Position numbers and translations under genes: made by a program
Origin: Dendrophyllia cribrosa
Taxonomy: Eukaryota > Cnidaria > Anthozoa > Scleractinia > Dendrophylliidae
Reading direction: 5' to 3'
DNA length: 64,000 nucleotides
NCBI GenBank assembly: GCA_024195265.1
Contig: JAJLRJ010000006.1
Span: 248,001 to 312,000, forward strand
Notes under the pieces: generated by a model
The model's input: the letters and a program-made list of their open reading frames with translations, nothing else
The model's database searches: none
What the model was told of the DNA's origin: nothing
Shown: one piece after another, positions 23,646 through 36,887 of the stretch
Numbering within the stretch: position 1 is the stretch's first letter
Layout: every line of letters begins with the position of its first letter

Positions 23646-24026
23646 TTATGAAAATTTGACACTTTTTTGTAGGCTTTTATCGTTCTGAACATTACGATTA
23701 CAACTGGATGTTATTAAACGGAGGTTTGAGGTCCATGGAAACTTCCGAATTCTTCGGAACATCTTCGGACATATTCGGTATACATCAGGTCGCCTTCGGA
23801 AATCAGCAACGCGGGAGAAGCTTTCTTTATCAGGTGTTTCACTGTGACAGATATTTCCTAAAACACAGAGTATTTCCTGGTCATTTAAGTTAAACCTGAG
23901 CTCAAGCTCGGACAGCACCTTGTCGATGGATAAATACGGTGGTGCGATTCCAGTGTCAGCTGCGTTTGTCTTTGCGCATGTTACCCCACACCAGCTAGTA
24001 CAGTGCAGACAGTGCCCAACAACCAA
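23646..24026 (-). pseudogene. Internal fragment of hAT transposase
   Basis: The protein includes YLSIDKVLSELELRFNLNDQ, resembling the middle region of hAT/ZMYM-type transposase relatives. It lies on the same strand and inside the same terminal repeats as the C-terminal domain at 20768-21196, before the LINE insertion. No link between the two parts is intact, and most of the catalytic domain is missing. Confidence 0.6.
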
Positions 24027-24540
24027 AAAATTACAAATATGTATATCAGCATATGATCCCCTTCACTAATAACCAGAAACTAATCACGTGCTAGGCAACC
24101 ACTGTCTCGTGTGAATTTAACTGGCTTTACCACGCCGACTTCAGGTTAAAATAGAAAATATCTATCTCTTCGAAAAAAAACATGGAAACTTCTTTAAAAA
24201 CTGGCTTTGCCCAAATTTCTCTTGCATGCTGCCCAAAAAATCTGAGTTGCCAAAAATTTGGGGGGCGCTGCAGCCCCCCCGGCCCGTACGCTTATGACTA
24301 ATTCAGACTAATCCTCACTAATCAATTGAATAAAAGGAGTCCTTGGCTGTTTGTCTTTGTTGTAATGGAAAATATTAAGAAATGACATTGTTCTTATTGT
24401 GATGTTGTACGGAAGTCATTGTTAAAATGGCGGCCAATTTATTTTCTTTTATATGTATGTTATCCCCCTTTGCCTCGTAAGCATGTTTTTCCTGAAGGGA
24501 GGTCTATGAATATGCAAATAAAATGATAAAAAGTTTGGAC

Positions 24541-24693
24541 TAGCGATATTTCTCGTTACGTCACCTATTGTTATTATGTGCCAACCAGAGAACTATTGGC
24601 TGTTGAAACAAATAGTTCTTTTGCTTAATATTTAGCAAATTTGAATAACAAAACAAATTTGACGTAATGTTTGTAAACAGAGAAATATCGCTA
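24541..24693. mobile_element. Small MITE, 153 bp
   Basis: Inverted ends TAGCGATATTTCTC and GAGAAATATCGCTA, with inner TACGTCA/TGACGTA also inverted. Non-coding. Confidence 0.65.
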
Positions 24694-25264
24694 TGGGGGC
24701 ACTTTCCGTTGTTTAGATGAAGCTAAGGGAATAAATCAGGAAATTACCCTGAGGTTTAGTGAGTGATTTTACGACGGTTTCAATCTTTGAAAAATTTAAA
24801 GATTTGTATGCAAAACGTTGACAGAAAAGCTTAGTGCAAACTTGTCATGGCCCTGACTATCGCTTAGGTAGCACGGTCCAGATTAGGAATTACAGCAGTT
24901 AAATGGAAAATGGCAACTTGGGGATCACGGGACCAGCTTTCAACTCGCAGACGCAGACGTTGTCTTGGCTCGTCACGCACTCCGGCATACGTGGGGAGGA
25001 AACATTGCGCGACGAGACCAAAGGACGTGTGCGTTGGTGGCTTCAAATATTCTTAAACCAAACGTACTGTAACGAACATAACGCATTTTACCAGACCTCT
25101 CACATTCCATTAACTGCTCATAATCACGGGCTTTCTTTACAAACAGCGTTTAATAAAGCAAATAAATAATTGTTTACATAAATGTTGCGATAAATAAAGT
25201 TTATAAATATTCATACGAATTACAAGTAAAAAGTCCTCCATTTAAAAGATAAATCAGTTTAAGT

Positions 25265-25421
25265 GCTGTTAACTTCCGCTATCTCGGACACCGCTGTCCC
25301 GTATCGCCTGTCTCCTCGAATGTTTAACAGTAATTTATTAGCGTCTCTATTTTAAACGTTCACTGTTTTTGTGCATTTTTTTTGTTTTCCCCGAGTGTTG
25401 GAGATAGCGGAAGTGAACTGT
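25265..25421. mobile_element. Small pogo-like MITE
   Basis: Inverted ends contain ACTTCCGCTATCTC at the left (25272 on) and GAGATAGCGGAAGT at the right (to 25414), with a CAGTT-type outer edge at the right end. Non-coding. Confidence 0.6.
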
Positions 25422-25992
25422 AGTAAAAAATTACATAACTAACAAATTACAAATACCTTGCATATATATACATATATTTATATCTTTCTAACGGTTCATC
25501 ATGTTTTTTTTTCTAGAAATGTCTATTACTAGAGTTTTGTTAAGGTTTTCAAGTGTCAACTAAACTAGATACGTTTTGTATGTGAGGGGGAATCCTTGTG
25601 CAACTACATTTTTTCCGTTGACAGGTAAATTTAGAGGTTAAAAGGAACTCTAATGAGTATAATAACATCAGAGAATGACGAAAACACAATATTACATTTT
25701 CCTTCTTTAGCATGTGGACAAATTCTATTTTAGAAAAAGGCATTTTGTCAATATTATTTTTTCTTCTTTGATACCACTGCCTTGATAAAAAACGTCTGAG
25801 AAAAATTTGAGATTTTACGAATCCATTATCGCTTAAAAATACACCTTAATATAAAAAGTCTGCATTAAAATAGATAATATTTTCTTATTTATACAAATAT
25901 ATTAATACACCCCGCAAACTTCGCAATTACATTTGTTCTTAGGAATTTTGTCCATCAAATGGCCGCATCATCTTGATTGAACTACTTACTTA

Positions 25993-26248
25993 GGGACGGA
26001 CCATTATTTTTTTTAGGGGGGGGGGGGGGGGGGGGTTGGAAAATTTTTACATGCAAACATTTTTTTTATATGCGGCACCTGCTGCAAACAATTTTTTTTG
26101 TGTCTCCGTCCAACTGCCATACTTTCAGCAAACAATTTTTTTCTTTATTTTTTGCTTGCATACAATTTATTTCAGTGTTTATAGCCTCTGCAAACAATTT
26201 ATTTCAAAATTTTCCAACCCCCTCGTCAAACAAATAATGGTCCGTCCC
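25993..26248. mobile_element. MITE, 256 bp, TTA duplication, poly-G inside
   Basis: Ends GGGACGGACCATTATTT and AAATAATGGTCCGTCCC are inverted and flanked by TTA at 25990-25992 and 26249-26251, which fits the Harbinger/ISL2EU group. A run of about 18 G follows the left end. Confidence 0.75.
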
Positions 26249-27034
26249 TTAGACTACAAAAGTTTGTTACACCAAAGATAATGAAACGAGGCCCCCTTTT
26301 TGTGATAAAAACGTCCTTTTAAAGGTCGCTTGAAAAGGTAACGAAAAAATTATTTAAACATTGTTTATTAAGAAATGGATAAAAAAATCACAGAAATATA
26401 TAGATAAACACTAGCCTCTGGTACATTTTGAGCGAACTTGAACTAAAAAGAACTGAGAGGCCTTCTATATGAGGCAAATATAAGCTCATGCAGGGGGGGG
26501 GGGGGGGGGGGGGGGGGTTATACCAAAAGAAAATATTCAAACTCAAACCATGAGAAGCGCAGGCACAAGGAAAATACAAACTTTTGAGCCTTTCTTTTGA
26601 ATCGAGCTTGTCTTCATTGTATTCTTACACTTACTTCTGAGTTACTCATGAAACCCAGTTGCTCACAAAAGGTGTCTACTTTCAGTTAAGTGATGTGATT
26701 TCAACTTTAATTTTGAGTCTGTGGATAATGATAGCCAACGAGCAGTACTTTCCTGTGGTAGTGTTTATTGTCTACAAAGTGGTTCTAACTGGTTCTAAAG
26801 TTTGACCATTTAAGTGACAGTGGTGTTGATTTTAAGTACTCGACAATTAAAAATAATTTTTTTTTTAAAGTTTTGATTTTAACTTCGTTTAGCTTGGGTG
26901 TGCTTTATCCTGGATAAAGGCGGTAATGACATCTAAACGCCCTTGATTCTCTTTTTGGTTGCCGTTTGTGCCTTGTGAACTGCTGTGCCACTTTATATGA
27001 TTTTTTATTCAAGACAAAATACCATTTACTTATG

Positions 27035-30000
27035 TTAGAATGTGGTGAATCCATTGTTTTGACAGGAGCCTTCTCTAAACTGAATGTCATCCAGAGCGAT
27101 ATCACCAGTGTAGCCTCGACCCCGTGTTCCCTCGAAAACAATCTGAAACGAAGCAACAGCAGGATTCGTCTATCAATCTTTAAAATATAAATTGAAAGTT
27201 GCGCGCCTTCTATTGGCTGAAATATCATGCTCTATCAGAGTACAAAGCATGAAAAGTGTGTTTTATTGTTTTCGAAGTGTTCTCCTTAAGACAAAACTTC
27301 AAACTTTAGAAAGCGTGACTATAATTCTAAAAAGAGATTATCTGTAAACTATCATGGGTAAGAACGTAGAGGAGTGATTTTCGAAACTTATTTTAGTTTT
27401 AGGTTTGAATTAGCTTAAATTATATATATCATGAAAGCATATAACGAAGGTCAAACCCTGTATAGTTATATGGGAACACAATGTAACCCGTGGTTTATCG
27501 TTTTTATTTTTTAAGTATTTTTTCAGGAGCTCAAAGAGTTCTTAGGCGTTCAGAATACATAGTGGTTCACTTACCCTGTATTTAGAGTCAGAACTGAATG
27601 AAATATGCGCCTGTTTCCATTCTTTTCCTTGTTCTCCTGATTTGGACCACAGACTCGTCTTATTTCCCGAGCGGCTGTTTATGAGGTAAACAGTAAGTGT
27701 CCCCACAGTCTTTCCATTCATGCTGTACCACCAGCTTAGGCACCGCTCCTCCGTTGGGTCAAACGATTCGCTCATCAGCTGAGACTTGTACCCAAACCTC
27801 GCAGGATATGAGGACTCGAGGTAAAGGTAATACCCTGTGGAAGAATTACTAGAAGTATTGAAACGTTTTTTCATCATCTTTTTTTGTAGTCCGACATAAA
27901 GTAAACGTATCATTAATACGAAGTTCTACTTATACCATAGGCCAGAACTGGCGAAACTTTTCTATTTGTTTATTTTAAAGAAAGAGGAGCATTAGTGTTG
28001 ATTGTCAGTCGCTTTCTCGCCCAACCGGCGTCGACTACTAGAGCATTACTGTCATATTTTCTCAAACAAGCGCCCAGTGCACTTATTTCAAATTTCAGTT
28101 CGTATTGCTTTCAACATCAATAAACTTAAACAATTCATTGCTCTTGACAGTAAACAGGAGATAAATTCAACCTTCTATTACCTCATGCACTATTTGTAAA
28201 GTCTTTTTTTCTCGTGTTAGTTGTTATATCAGATTTTCTTGATTTTAAATTAAGGGGGGCTTTTGTTCAAGGGTGGTGAATGGAATGTAAGCCCATCGCA
28301 GGATAATCAACCATCATTGTGTTAGGTTTGTCTAACGGTTCTCTAGTACTAATTGATACATTCATGTGGAAAGCACGAAAATAACGCGAACACAAACACA
28401 AGGACGCTTACCGTTTTTTCCACCGTGGTCGCCGTTTGGTCCTGTGTTTCTACTGGGAGTAGTTCCCCTGTGGCGGTACCACTTGAATGATGGTGACGTA
28501 CTCCACGCGTTTGTCCAGTGACAATAATCTCTATCGAAATTACAATCAACTGAATCTGAAAAAAAACCCGGAAAATTCTGTCAGCAAGTAAATGGCGTAA
28601 CCTGTAGATTGGCGACTACCCAGCATTAGGACAACAACAATACCCCCACTCCCCCACTCCCAGCTCCCACACACGTACACCAGGCCACCATCCACGAAAG
28701 TAAACTCAGTATCTGAGATTAAAAGACACAACAAAAACCCCTTGTTACCAACCCACGGGGTTATTTTAAGATTGACCTCTTTTAAATGCTATTTATGCAA
28801 TCTCATCCTCCCAATTAGACTAAATATCCAGCTAATCCGCTTGTTCACCAGATTAACGCTAATCCAGGAGTAAGAGTATTTAAAGCGTTTATAAATTTCC
28901 AGAATTGATAAATCAACATCTGAATTTAGTACGAAGTGTCCTGTTTATGAAAAAATTATTGAATTAAACATTCAACTTCTCGCTGAGGAATTCCGGCCTT
29001 AGACAACGGTTTGTTAAGATATTAACTTACAGAAAATCAGAATAAACTAAACAAATGGAATTTAATTACACATGAACCTAACGTCCTCTTTCTCCGTTCG
29101 AGGGCTTCTGCCTAGTACATATTTCTGTGTAGTTTTTACATAACTCTTCTATGTCATATTTTGTCACTAATAGCCTCTTTTTTTGATTTATTCCAGGGTA
29201 GTTTTCCCAAAAATATTCAAAGGTTCAGAGTGTGCTTACTCTCAATACACGCCATCATGTTGCACATTCGGTACTGTGTATCCGCGCCTGGACATCTGTT
29301 CCCGTCATATTTTGGCGCAGGATCAGTGCATGTTCTCTTTCTCTTCTGTTTACCGTAACCACATGACTTGTCACAGGATTCCCACTCAGCCCATCGTCCC
29401 CAGTTCCCGTTGACTGGCGCTGAAACAATACGAGAGAAAGACTTTGGGTCACAATACGAGAAAATAGTTTTCGGCAAAGAATGTACTGTTATCTGTACGA
29501 TCAGATACTGCCATAACAAAAATAGAAAAATAGAACCGGAATGTAACCTACCATAACACTCATCATGAGTACATTTTCGTCGGTCAGTCTCGATTCCATG
29601 AGAGTCGGCCCCAGGACAGTGCGACCGCTCTGAGAAGCAGACTCGCTGTCGGTACTTCATGCACCTGCTATTACAGGGAGTGTACGCTGACCACTCACTC
29701 CATCCTACCTCCTCCTTATCTGTTAAGAGAAAAGTCGTCCAAAATCTTATTAGAAAACTGAAGGAATAGTCAAGTAGAGGCGTCACTATTACATTCTTTT
29801 ACAGTTTGGCATCTACATACATACATACTTGATGTGATTCAAATTATTATCACGCGATTATTATATGATAATCATGGTTATTACTTGATTGTGAAGGAAG
29901 TGATCTATAGAGCGTTTGCACGTGACGTCACGGCGGCCATATTGGTGTCCCAAAACAATGAAATGGCGGCCATATTGGTATCCTAAACAAAAGCTCTATT

Positions 30001-33000
30001 CTTATTCAAACATTTCCTATTGGTGTAGCACTCCAAATGGCCACCAGTCACGTGAGTGAAAACACCCTTGAGCGTGTACCATGTTGAAGTACAAAACAAT
30101 GAAATGTCTGTGCTTTGGGAAGAAAACTCTATTTTTTATGTAAACATTTTCTATTGTTCCTGAACACCAATACGACCGCCGTGCATACGCCCTATTATGA
30201 TCTGAGCCACTCGTGGAATCTATACGTTAAGATGGAGTCACCTTAAAGAAAGTCAATAGTAGCTTAAACAGAGGCCCTTCATATTATCACTTAGAACTTA
30301 CTTTTGCAGTCATACAGCGCGTTCATTTTCTTGATGTCCAGTTCACTGAAGCCGACTCCGCGCCCCAGGGACATGTAAGGGTTGTTCAGCGCTCGGACAG
30401 TTGCTTTTTTATTCTTAGAAAACGTCGTCCTCCCATAATGCATCAGGCTGCTGTAGTCGTAGTCAAAACCCATACTATCTACTTTAGAGTGTTTGTACTT
30501 GTTAAACTGTCCTTCCATACCTGCAAATAAAATCATAGTCTTAAGTTCTTTTCTACACGGTAGTAATTGGCAGACCCAACGCTTGCAAAGAGTGGCTCGA
30601 GACTAACAAGTCATCATACGGACGGTGATGGACTCCCTTATTCTTGATGCCGCCTTTACCCAGTGCGGCTCCAGGATTTCGTGAGGGGGCGTGGGTTTGC
30701 ATTCTAGGTGTGAGTAGCAATAGTTTCGTCTACCTAAGAAGTGCGGGGATGTGCTTCAAAACTGAAAATTTGGATGGTAAAATAAGAGGAGGGATTGTTG
30801 TATACTCACCCTTGTCAATGTTTTCCCAGAGAATCTCTACAAACTGATCTCTGTCAGGCCGCGACTGTTCGTGCCAAAATCCAATTGCATGCATTAACTC
30901 GTGCATAATTATCCCTTTGTTGTTACATCTCTGACCTAATGAGAGGTTCTGAGAACCCTTGCGCCAATACAGGCGGCCAATATATGACCAACATCTGTGA
31001 CAACATAAACAAAATACCCAGAGTAATCAGTTGTAAATAGTTATTGTGTGGAATAGCGTTTAAGGTTAGAACTATAATCAGGGGTAATAAGCTCCTGCTA
31101 TAATGCATAACAAACAGTACCAGGAGGAGGTACTGATAAGTAGCATGTTCTCGGGAGGGGGGGGGGGGGGGGGGGGGGATTGGGGTGGGGTATATAAAAA
31201 CAAAGACACGGATAGGTTATATTTTCTTTTTAAAAAAAAGGGGGGGGGGGGGGGTGGGGTTCCTCTTCTGAATGTCAGACCACTGAGTAGCATACCAAGT
31301 ATTTTCATACTTTACAATCCTCAGCACCAGCCGACATATAATCACTTGTTAACACGCATGCATGGCATGCTGGGACGGGCGTACTCACCCTTTGTCTTTG
31401 CTAAACTTGATCCAGTTCCTTTCGTTGTTTCTTTCTTTAAATGTGATACACGTGTGTTTGTGAAATTCTTGTATGGCTGCCATGATATTCTTCTTATATG
31501 AAGCTGAAATAAAAAGACTGTTAAAACAGTAGAACATTACTGATCAAATGAGTACACAATACATGAATTACCGCGTCACCATAGTTACACGACCAAACCA
31601 AATATAATTTAGCCTGCACAATAGGCGGTTTTGTGGTGCGCGAGCGTGGAGCGCGAGGTACGCGAGGGCTAAATATAATTCAAATGACACTCTGTGAGTG
31701 TCTACTCTCGCGACGGAGATCTTACTTGAGACAACATCACAGTGAAATACATTTTGAAACATGACCAACATGATGATCATTTATGCGTGCCTGGTGGCGA
31801 TAGTTACAAGAACTAATGGCTGGAATCCATACAGAGCGAGATTTCATAGAGATGGTTGCCCATGAAAAATGGTCCGATAAACGAAAAAAAAATAATAATA
31901 AAAAAAAGAATTAAACGCGTCGGAACTTTCAATTCTATAATTTAACAAACTAAACATAAACGCCCCATCAAGGCTAAACGCCTTCTCCGTGTAAGAGAAG
32001 GTATACCATTTTATAAGTAACAATAATAATAATAATAATAATTATAATAATAATAATAATATTTTTTTTTAGAAATGAATACTTCTTAAATCACGTACAC
32101 AAGAATGATATTTCTTATATTTCGTATATAAATATGTATATATATATTTCTCTTAATAAGTTTTCTTTTTTTTTAACTAGGGTTTTTAATATTTTGTAAA
32201 CATTGTAAATTAATGGTTGATGATTTAATTAAGGAGAAATAAAGGATAATAATAATAACCCTAACCCTAACCTTACTAGAAATACGTGTCTCGCAAAATC
32301 GCGAAGCTCTGGGGAGGATGCACTGCAAAATGTTAGCGATGTGGGAGGGAGAGATGGGAAACTGATTTGGAGTAATACCAGTAGTATTGTCATCATAAGC
32401 TATCAAGATTTACGCGGCTCCAGAGCTTGTGATCCTATTTTAACTAAAACATTGTTTAAGATTTTCTGGTGTGAAATAGCGTATGCATTGCCTATTGGCC
32501 TGATTTATGTTTCAGCCGTGGATAAAGATTTCAGGATTAGAACGGAAATTATGTAATGAAAAATCGTTTTGTTTGGTTTGAAATAAGGTTAGATTTTCAA
32601 GATCTAAGTGATAGCACAACCAATTTTAAGCCACATTATTGGCCGCCTTATAGTCCCCGTCCTTTGTTAAAGATATAATATCCAAGTTAACTTTGTATAA
32701 TGAATTAGCAATAAAAAGCGTTCGGCTGTATACCGCTATAACATTAAATTTTAGGAGAAGTTAATTTGAGGATTGAAAATTTTTTATGTATAAATTAATA
32801 AAGAAAAAAAAACGCGCCGAGTGCATTATTGAGTTATATAAGCACGCGGGGATTTTTAAGAACACGAGAGAAGTGCAGAGAAGCACAAGCCGAAGGCGAG
32901 TGCTTCTCTACACTTCTCGAGTGTTCTTAAAAATTCCCAAGTGCTTATATAACTCAACAATGCACGAGGAACAAGTTTTTTTATTTCTTTGATAAAATGA

Positions 33001-36000
33001 AAACGGTTTTAATGAATCTTACGTCACGCGCGTGCTTTATCGAGTTATAATGAATTCGGTTTGACCAATCATAGCGCGCGCATTTCCTTGAGCATTTTAT
33101 AATATTTCGTAATTACTATAGTGGTATATTTATTTGCAAGGAAAAATATTTTTAAAGACATTCTCAGTGAATTATTGCAGATCGTGAATAAGGCAATAAA
33201 CCATACACCGTGCGGTCACGTATAACACGACCGTAGTTTCCGGTATCACGTCCACCAAATGAACTTACCCAGTCCCTCCTCGATCTCGTAAGGTACCACT
33301 CTGTTTGGCCACACCTTCTTTCTTTGTCGGACAGCGCTTCGCCTGAAGCGTGTTTTTTCGTACACATTCCCGTCCCTGTCTGTCAGAGCTATGTCTCCTT
33401 CGTGTCCAATGTTATATGCTGATAATAAAGACATAAAAAGACAGTTACGCGTAGGCACAAATGTAAAGACAAGAGCTCATATAAAAGCTTTGAAATGCAA
33501 ACGCGGCCAAAAACGGATATGTAAAGAAAGTTACTATCGAACTTTTTCTTGCAATTAACATATTCTCATCAGCATGGTTTTGTCTATTTATTCATACACT
33601 ACTTCACACATTTTAGAATACATTGTAAATATCCATACAGCTGTGCTGCTTCTATTTTATCTGTTATTTGAAAATGATGTCAGCCGACATCGAAACGTCG
33701 CATATTTTTGCTGATTTTTCTTCTAAATTACTTTACAACAGGAAAATTTTACAGACATGAAATCGTCGCGAAAACTGAGGAAGTCGTTGACCTTTTAGAA
33801 ATACTCAGCAAATTCATGTTGAGATATTCGCTTACAAGTTGGAACCGTTCAGGTAATGTTTAATCGCAGTTTTTGTATATTTTGTGTCCCATGCAAGTGG
33901 CCATGGCATATTTTTATATTAAAAGATATGTTCCGGGGTTGAACTGGCAAAACATGGCACATGACGCAAAATTGTACGTATTTATACAGGAATCCATTGA
34001 CAATATTAATTCCATAAAAACTGATTTCAAACCCCAATTCGACTTAAAATAAACCGGGAAGACTGATCACTATTGACGACCGTAGATGCAATAGGAATCA
34101 CGCAATAAGTTTTACTTTTTACATACATTCGCCTGTACTAATTTTTCCCGCGGGATGACTGAAAAGAAAAAACACGACCAGCCGTCTAAACTTATTTGCA
34201 TCCAATTGAATGACAATAGTACCTGTTGTAAAATAAGCGGACCAAAGTTCTTCAGAAAATATTTTTTTTACAGATTGCTCGGGAATGGCTGGTTTCTCCA
34301 AAATGGCGGCAAATTCGTGAAATTAGATTGGGCATATCATTTGGAAAATTTAAGCTATATTTTTGTCCGCGTTAATGTCGAAAGAAAAGAAAAAAGGTAA
34401 AAAGAGAAAGAAATACATCAAACAAACAGAAAAGAAAAAAACCAGTGACCTTCAGAACAGTAATGGAATTGGCTTTCGAAATTAACATCAACCATTGCGC
34501 CATCGACGCACATTTCGAAACTCAGATGTCCCTCAGGTGAAATATTAATATATAAAGATTTCGTTAAATTTGGACAAAAAAAATCTTCATAGCTTTTTTA
34601 CGCAGCCTGCCACAGATAACACAACAGTTTTCAATAACCCGCATCAATGCCTTTCGGTTCAAGTTGATCATTTCTCTCATCAACGCATAAATATGAAAAT
34701 TATTATTATTTATCACCTTCTAAATTATTATGTCGAGATATTAATATTAACAAAAATCGCCCTTGCAAAACAGCAAAAGCGGAAAGCGTAGAAATTAAAA
34801 AAACAAAAAGATTTTTATGTTCTAGTGGAATTTATTTTTACGATATTTCCGAGTGGCTGTACTTTTATTATTCTCGAACACTTTGAGGTTGACTTTGACT
34901 AGTGAACACATTCATGAGAGCTGTTATCGGATTTTCAGTACTCTACAATGCAATTGGATTAAACTGAGTGTTTGTTAGCCGATTATCTCCACCACATTGA
35001 CGCGATTTGTTTGTCCCAACGCTGGTACGTGCGCTAACGGACTTCCTTTCAGCAGATGAAACTAAATAAGTGTTAACATTTTCAAGCATTTTCGCTGTGG
35101 TCAGTTTCAATACTCCAGTAGGATTAAAGATTAAGTGTTTTTGGCTGATCCTGTCTCCACCCTCACATTGAGGTGAGCCTAAAAAAGTGTTTGCGAAATC
35201 CCGGCACTGTTTTTAGAGAGTTTATACAAACAGAATCTCAAGAACTCGCCAAAGAACTAAAAGTGTTTCCTCCTCATTTCAATGCAGCGAACAGTTGACC
35301 GTTAGAGTTATCACATTTCACTTGTAGTTTCTGATATCAAAGATTCGCATGACTACTCATGCTCCATGTCAATCATAAATATTCTAAAGTAAAAGCTTCT
35401 AAGGTCAAGACAGCTTTCTAGTTTATTTTTTCTCCTTTGAAAATCGTGAAAATTTGGAATTTTTACTGTTTGCTCGGTAGTAAAGTAAGTAAAGTCGCAC
35501 ACGAGCCAATGGCCCACACGGCCGGAGCTTAACCCGGTTTCTGTAGCATGAAGCGACTAGGAATATTGCTACTCCCCCCTGGATGGGATGCTAGTCCATC
35601 GCAGGGTTACCCCCAGCATTTTGTCGCCGGTACCCATTTATACACCTGGGTGGAGAGAGACAGTGTGGAGTAAAGTTTCTTGTCTAAGGAAACAACACGA
35701 CGGCAGAGACCAGGCTTCGAACCACCGACCTTCAGGTTGAAAGTCCGACGCGCTAACCACTAGACTACCGTGGCTCCACTGTTTGCTCGGAGTCGCGTTA
35801 AAATTGTGTTTTTCCAACTGTATGATACGTGAAATCTATCACGAAGTTGCTACTGACGATCTATTTGATCGTTTGGGGCACTCTAGACTGCTACAAGTCG
35901 CGTGATTTGGGCGGGAGTCTGTCACAGCATGAAGTATTGAAAAATACGTGGGTTTCAAATCGTAGCTGCGATTTTCAACTCTTGGATTGTACTTCCTTCC

Positions 36001-36887
36001 TTCCGTAGATCTCTGCGGTAATTATCGCATTTAATATCCTGTATACAACAAAACGTATGTTAAAATATGCATTTGCCGATAAATTTTGCGGCCACAAAAT
36101 GACGGTGCTGTTCTTTTTTATTTATGTCATAAAGAGAAAAGGCGAAAAGCGGTCTTTTAAAAAACATATTAACTCGTGTGTTTTTGACATAGTTACCATA
36201 CCATGTCCGAGAGGTCACGATATGGCCTCTTAATCGACCTCCAGGACTGGTTTTGCAGGGAGGGGTACCATCAGATATTTGTTTTGACGTTTTTGGATAG
36301 ATGATCAATGTTGTGTATTAAGCCGCTGAAGTACTTAACTTTGCTGCGAACAAAAGGAATCGTTAACCTCTAGAAGTAATTTTCACTTGAAATTCTTACG
36401 TTTGTTAGCTTCGCTTATCCAGTCCATTACTGCGAAGTCCTGTCCATGGCCTATAGGTTGGGATATGATGGACGTCCCTGATAAGAGATAACACAAATGA
36501 ATATTCCAAAAGAAAAAAATACCCGTCACGTTTCGTGGGATTATCTTTATATAAATCATCAGACATGTCTTTTGCAAGTTAATATTCGGGAGCAGGTATT
36601 GAATAACAAAGTTAGAACAGAAACAAGCAGCACATCAGCAAAAGAATAAAAAAAGGCCATGACATATTGAAGAATTCACACATGCTGCAGAAGCAAATCA
36701 TGAGTCCTAAAACAAATAAATAATCCACCCACAATAACATCCCAACACAAAACACAAAAGAAAAAAAAATCTTCATCAAATCATTACCTGAGAACCTGTT
36801 TACGTTCACGGGACTTGAATACGAGAAGAAAATTCCATTGAAAAGTAGCGTTACTGCCTGTAACAACAAATATATCCTCAGCTCCAT
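27035..36887 (-). CDS. Secreted astacin metallopeptidase with two TSP1 and one MAM domain
   Basis: Eleven exons (36887-36788, 36477-36400, 33418-33269, 31503-31389, 30994-30810, 30520-30302, 29719-29552, 29419-29240, 28555-28412, 27834-27575, 27142-27035) all have GT-AG ends and compatible phases and give 568 residues ending in TAA. Residues 1 to about 25 are a signal peptide. RFRR at 83-86 is a likely furin-type site freeing the propeptide. The zinc site HELMHAIGFWHE is at 179-190, and the Met-turn SLMHYG around 234-239 supplies the fifth ligand Tyr. Two thrombospondin type 1 repeats follow (about 284-338, starting near WSEWSAYTPC, and 340-398, WAEWESCDKSC), then a MAM domain (about 400-560, ending YTGDIALDDIQFREGSC). 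All catalytic residues are present, so an active secreted or matrix protease is expected. Astacins of this layout process matrix or growth factors; the substrate here is unknown. The introns carry a SINE, foldback DNA and a hammerhead relic. Confidence 0.93.
31143..31258. repeat. Two poly-G tracts in an astacin intron
   Basis: Runs of G at about 31156-31178 and 31239-31252 are separated by an AT-rich spacer. They lie between two astacin exons and do not touch a splice site. Confidence 0.7.
32818..32970. mobile_element. Foldback MITE in an astacin intron
   Basis: Arms of about 65 bp are inverted, from GTGCATTATTGAGTTATATA at 32821 to the complement ending TGCAC near 32965, with a loop of about 13 bp. 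Non-coding. Confidence 0.8.
33660..33705 (+). ncRNA. Decayed hammerhead ribozyme relic
   Basis: GATGTC/GACATC (33676-33681 and 33686-33691) form stem II and are followed by GAAACGTC (33692-33699), exactly as in the Penelope tail. The CTGAAGA block reads TTGAAAA, two transition changes from consensus, so the ribozyme is probably dead. No other Penelope sequence is recognisable nearby. Confidence 0.4.
35478..35777 (-). mobile_element. tRNA-derived SINE with 13-bp target duplication
   Basis: On the minus strand the head carries a Pol III A box TAGTCTAGTGG (complement at 35757-35767) and B box GGTTCGAAGCC (complement at 35713-35723). The copy ends in an ACTTT-like tail. A perfect 13-bp duplication ACTGTTTGCTCGG flanks it at 35465-35477 and 35778-35790. 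It sits in an astacin intron, in the same orientation as that gene. Confidence 0.92.

Larger units (their letters stand above)
20649..24296 (-). mobile_element. hAT DNA transposon with 8-bp target duplication
   Basis: The ends are CATAGGCGTACGGGC and, inverted, CATAAGCGTACGGGC (14 of 15 identical). The 8-bp duplication ACTAATTC flanks them at 20641-20648 and 24297-24304, the length typical of hAT elements. Two pieces of a hAT transposase remain on the minus strand, and a LINE is inserted between them. The element cannot encode a complete transposase as it stands. Confidence 0.9.
24305..27034. other. Intergenic DNA with small DNA elements
   Basis: No host gene is supported between the hAT element and the 3' end of the astacin gene. 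Three inverted-repeat elements are listed separately. The ORF at 24903-25169 reads both ways with no domain and looks like repeat sequence. At 26740-26820 there is a piece similar to the tandem repeat near 45.5 kb (AGCAGTACTTTCCTGT, GTGGTTCTAACT). Confidence 0.45.

Noticed and set aside
24903..25169. 88-codon plus-strand ORF
   Set aside because: Opposite-strand frame of similar quality, no domain and repeat-like sequence.
29920..30180. Repeated GGCGGCCATATTGGT as a promoter or binding-site cluster
   Set aside because: Two diverged copies in an intron of the astacin gene; more likely part of a repeat, with no other evidence.
32262..32276. CCCTAA copies suggesting an interstitial telomere
   Set aside because: Only about two to three units; too short to mean more than chance next to a simple repeat.
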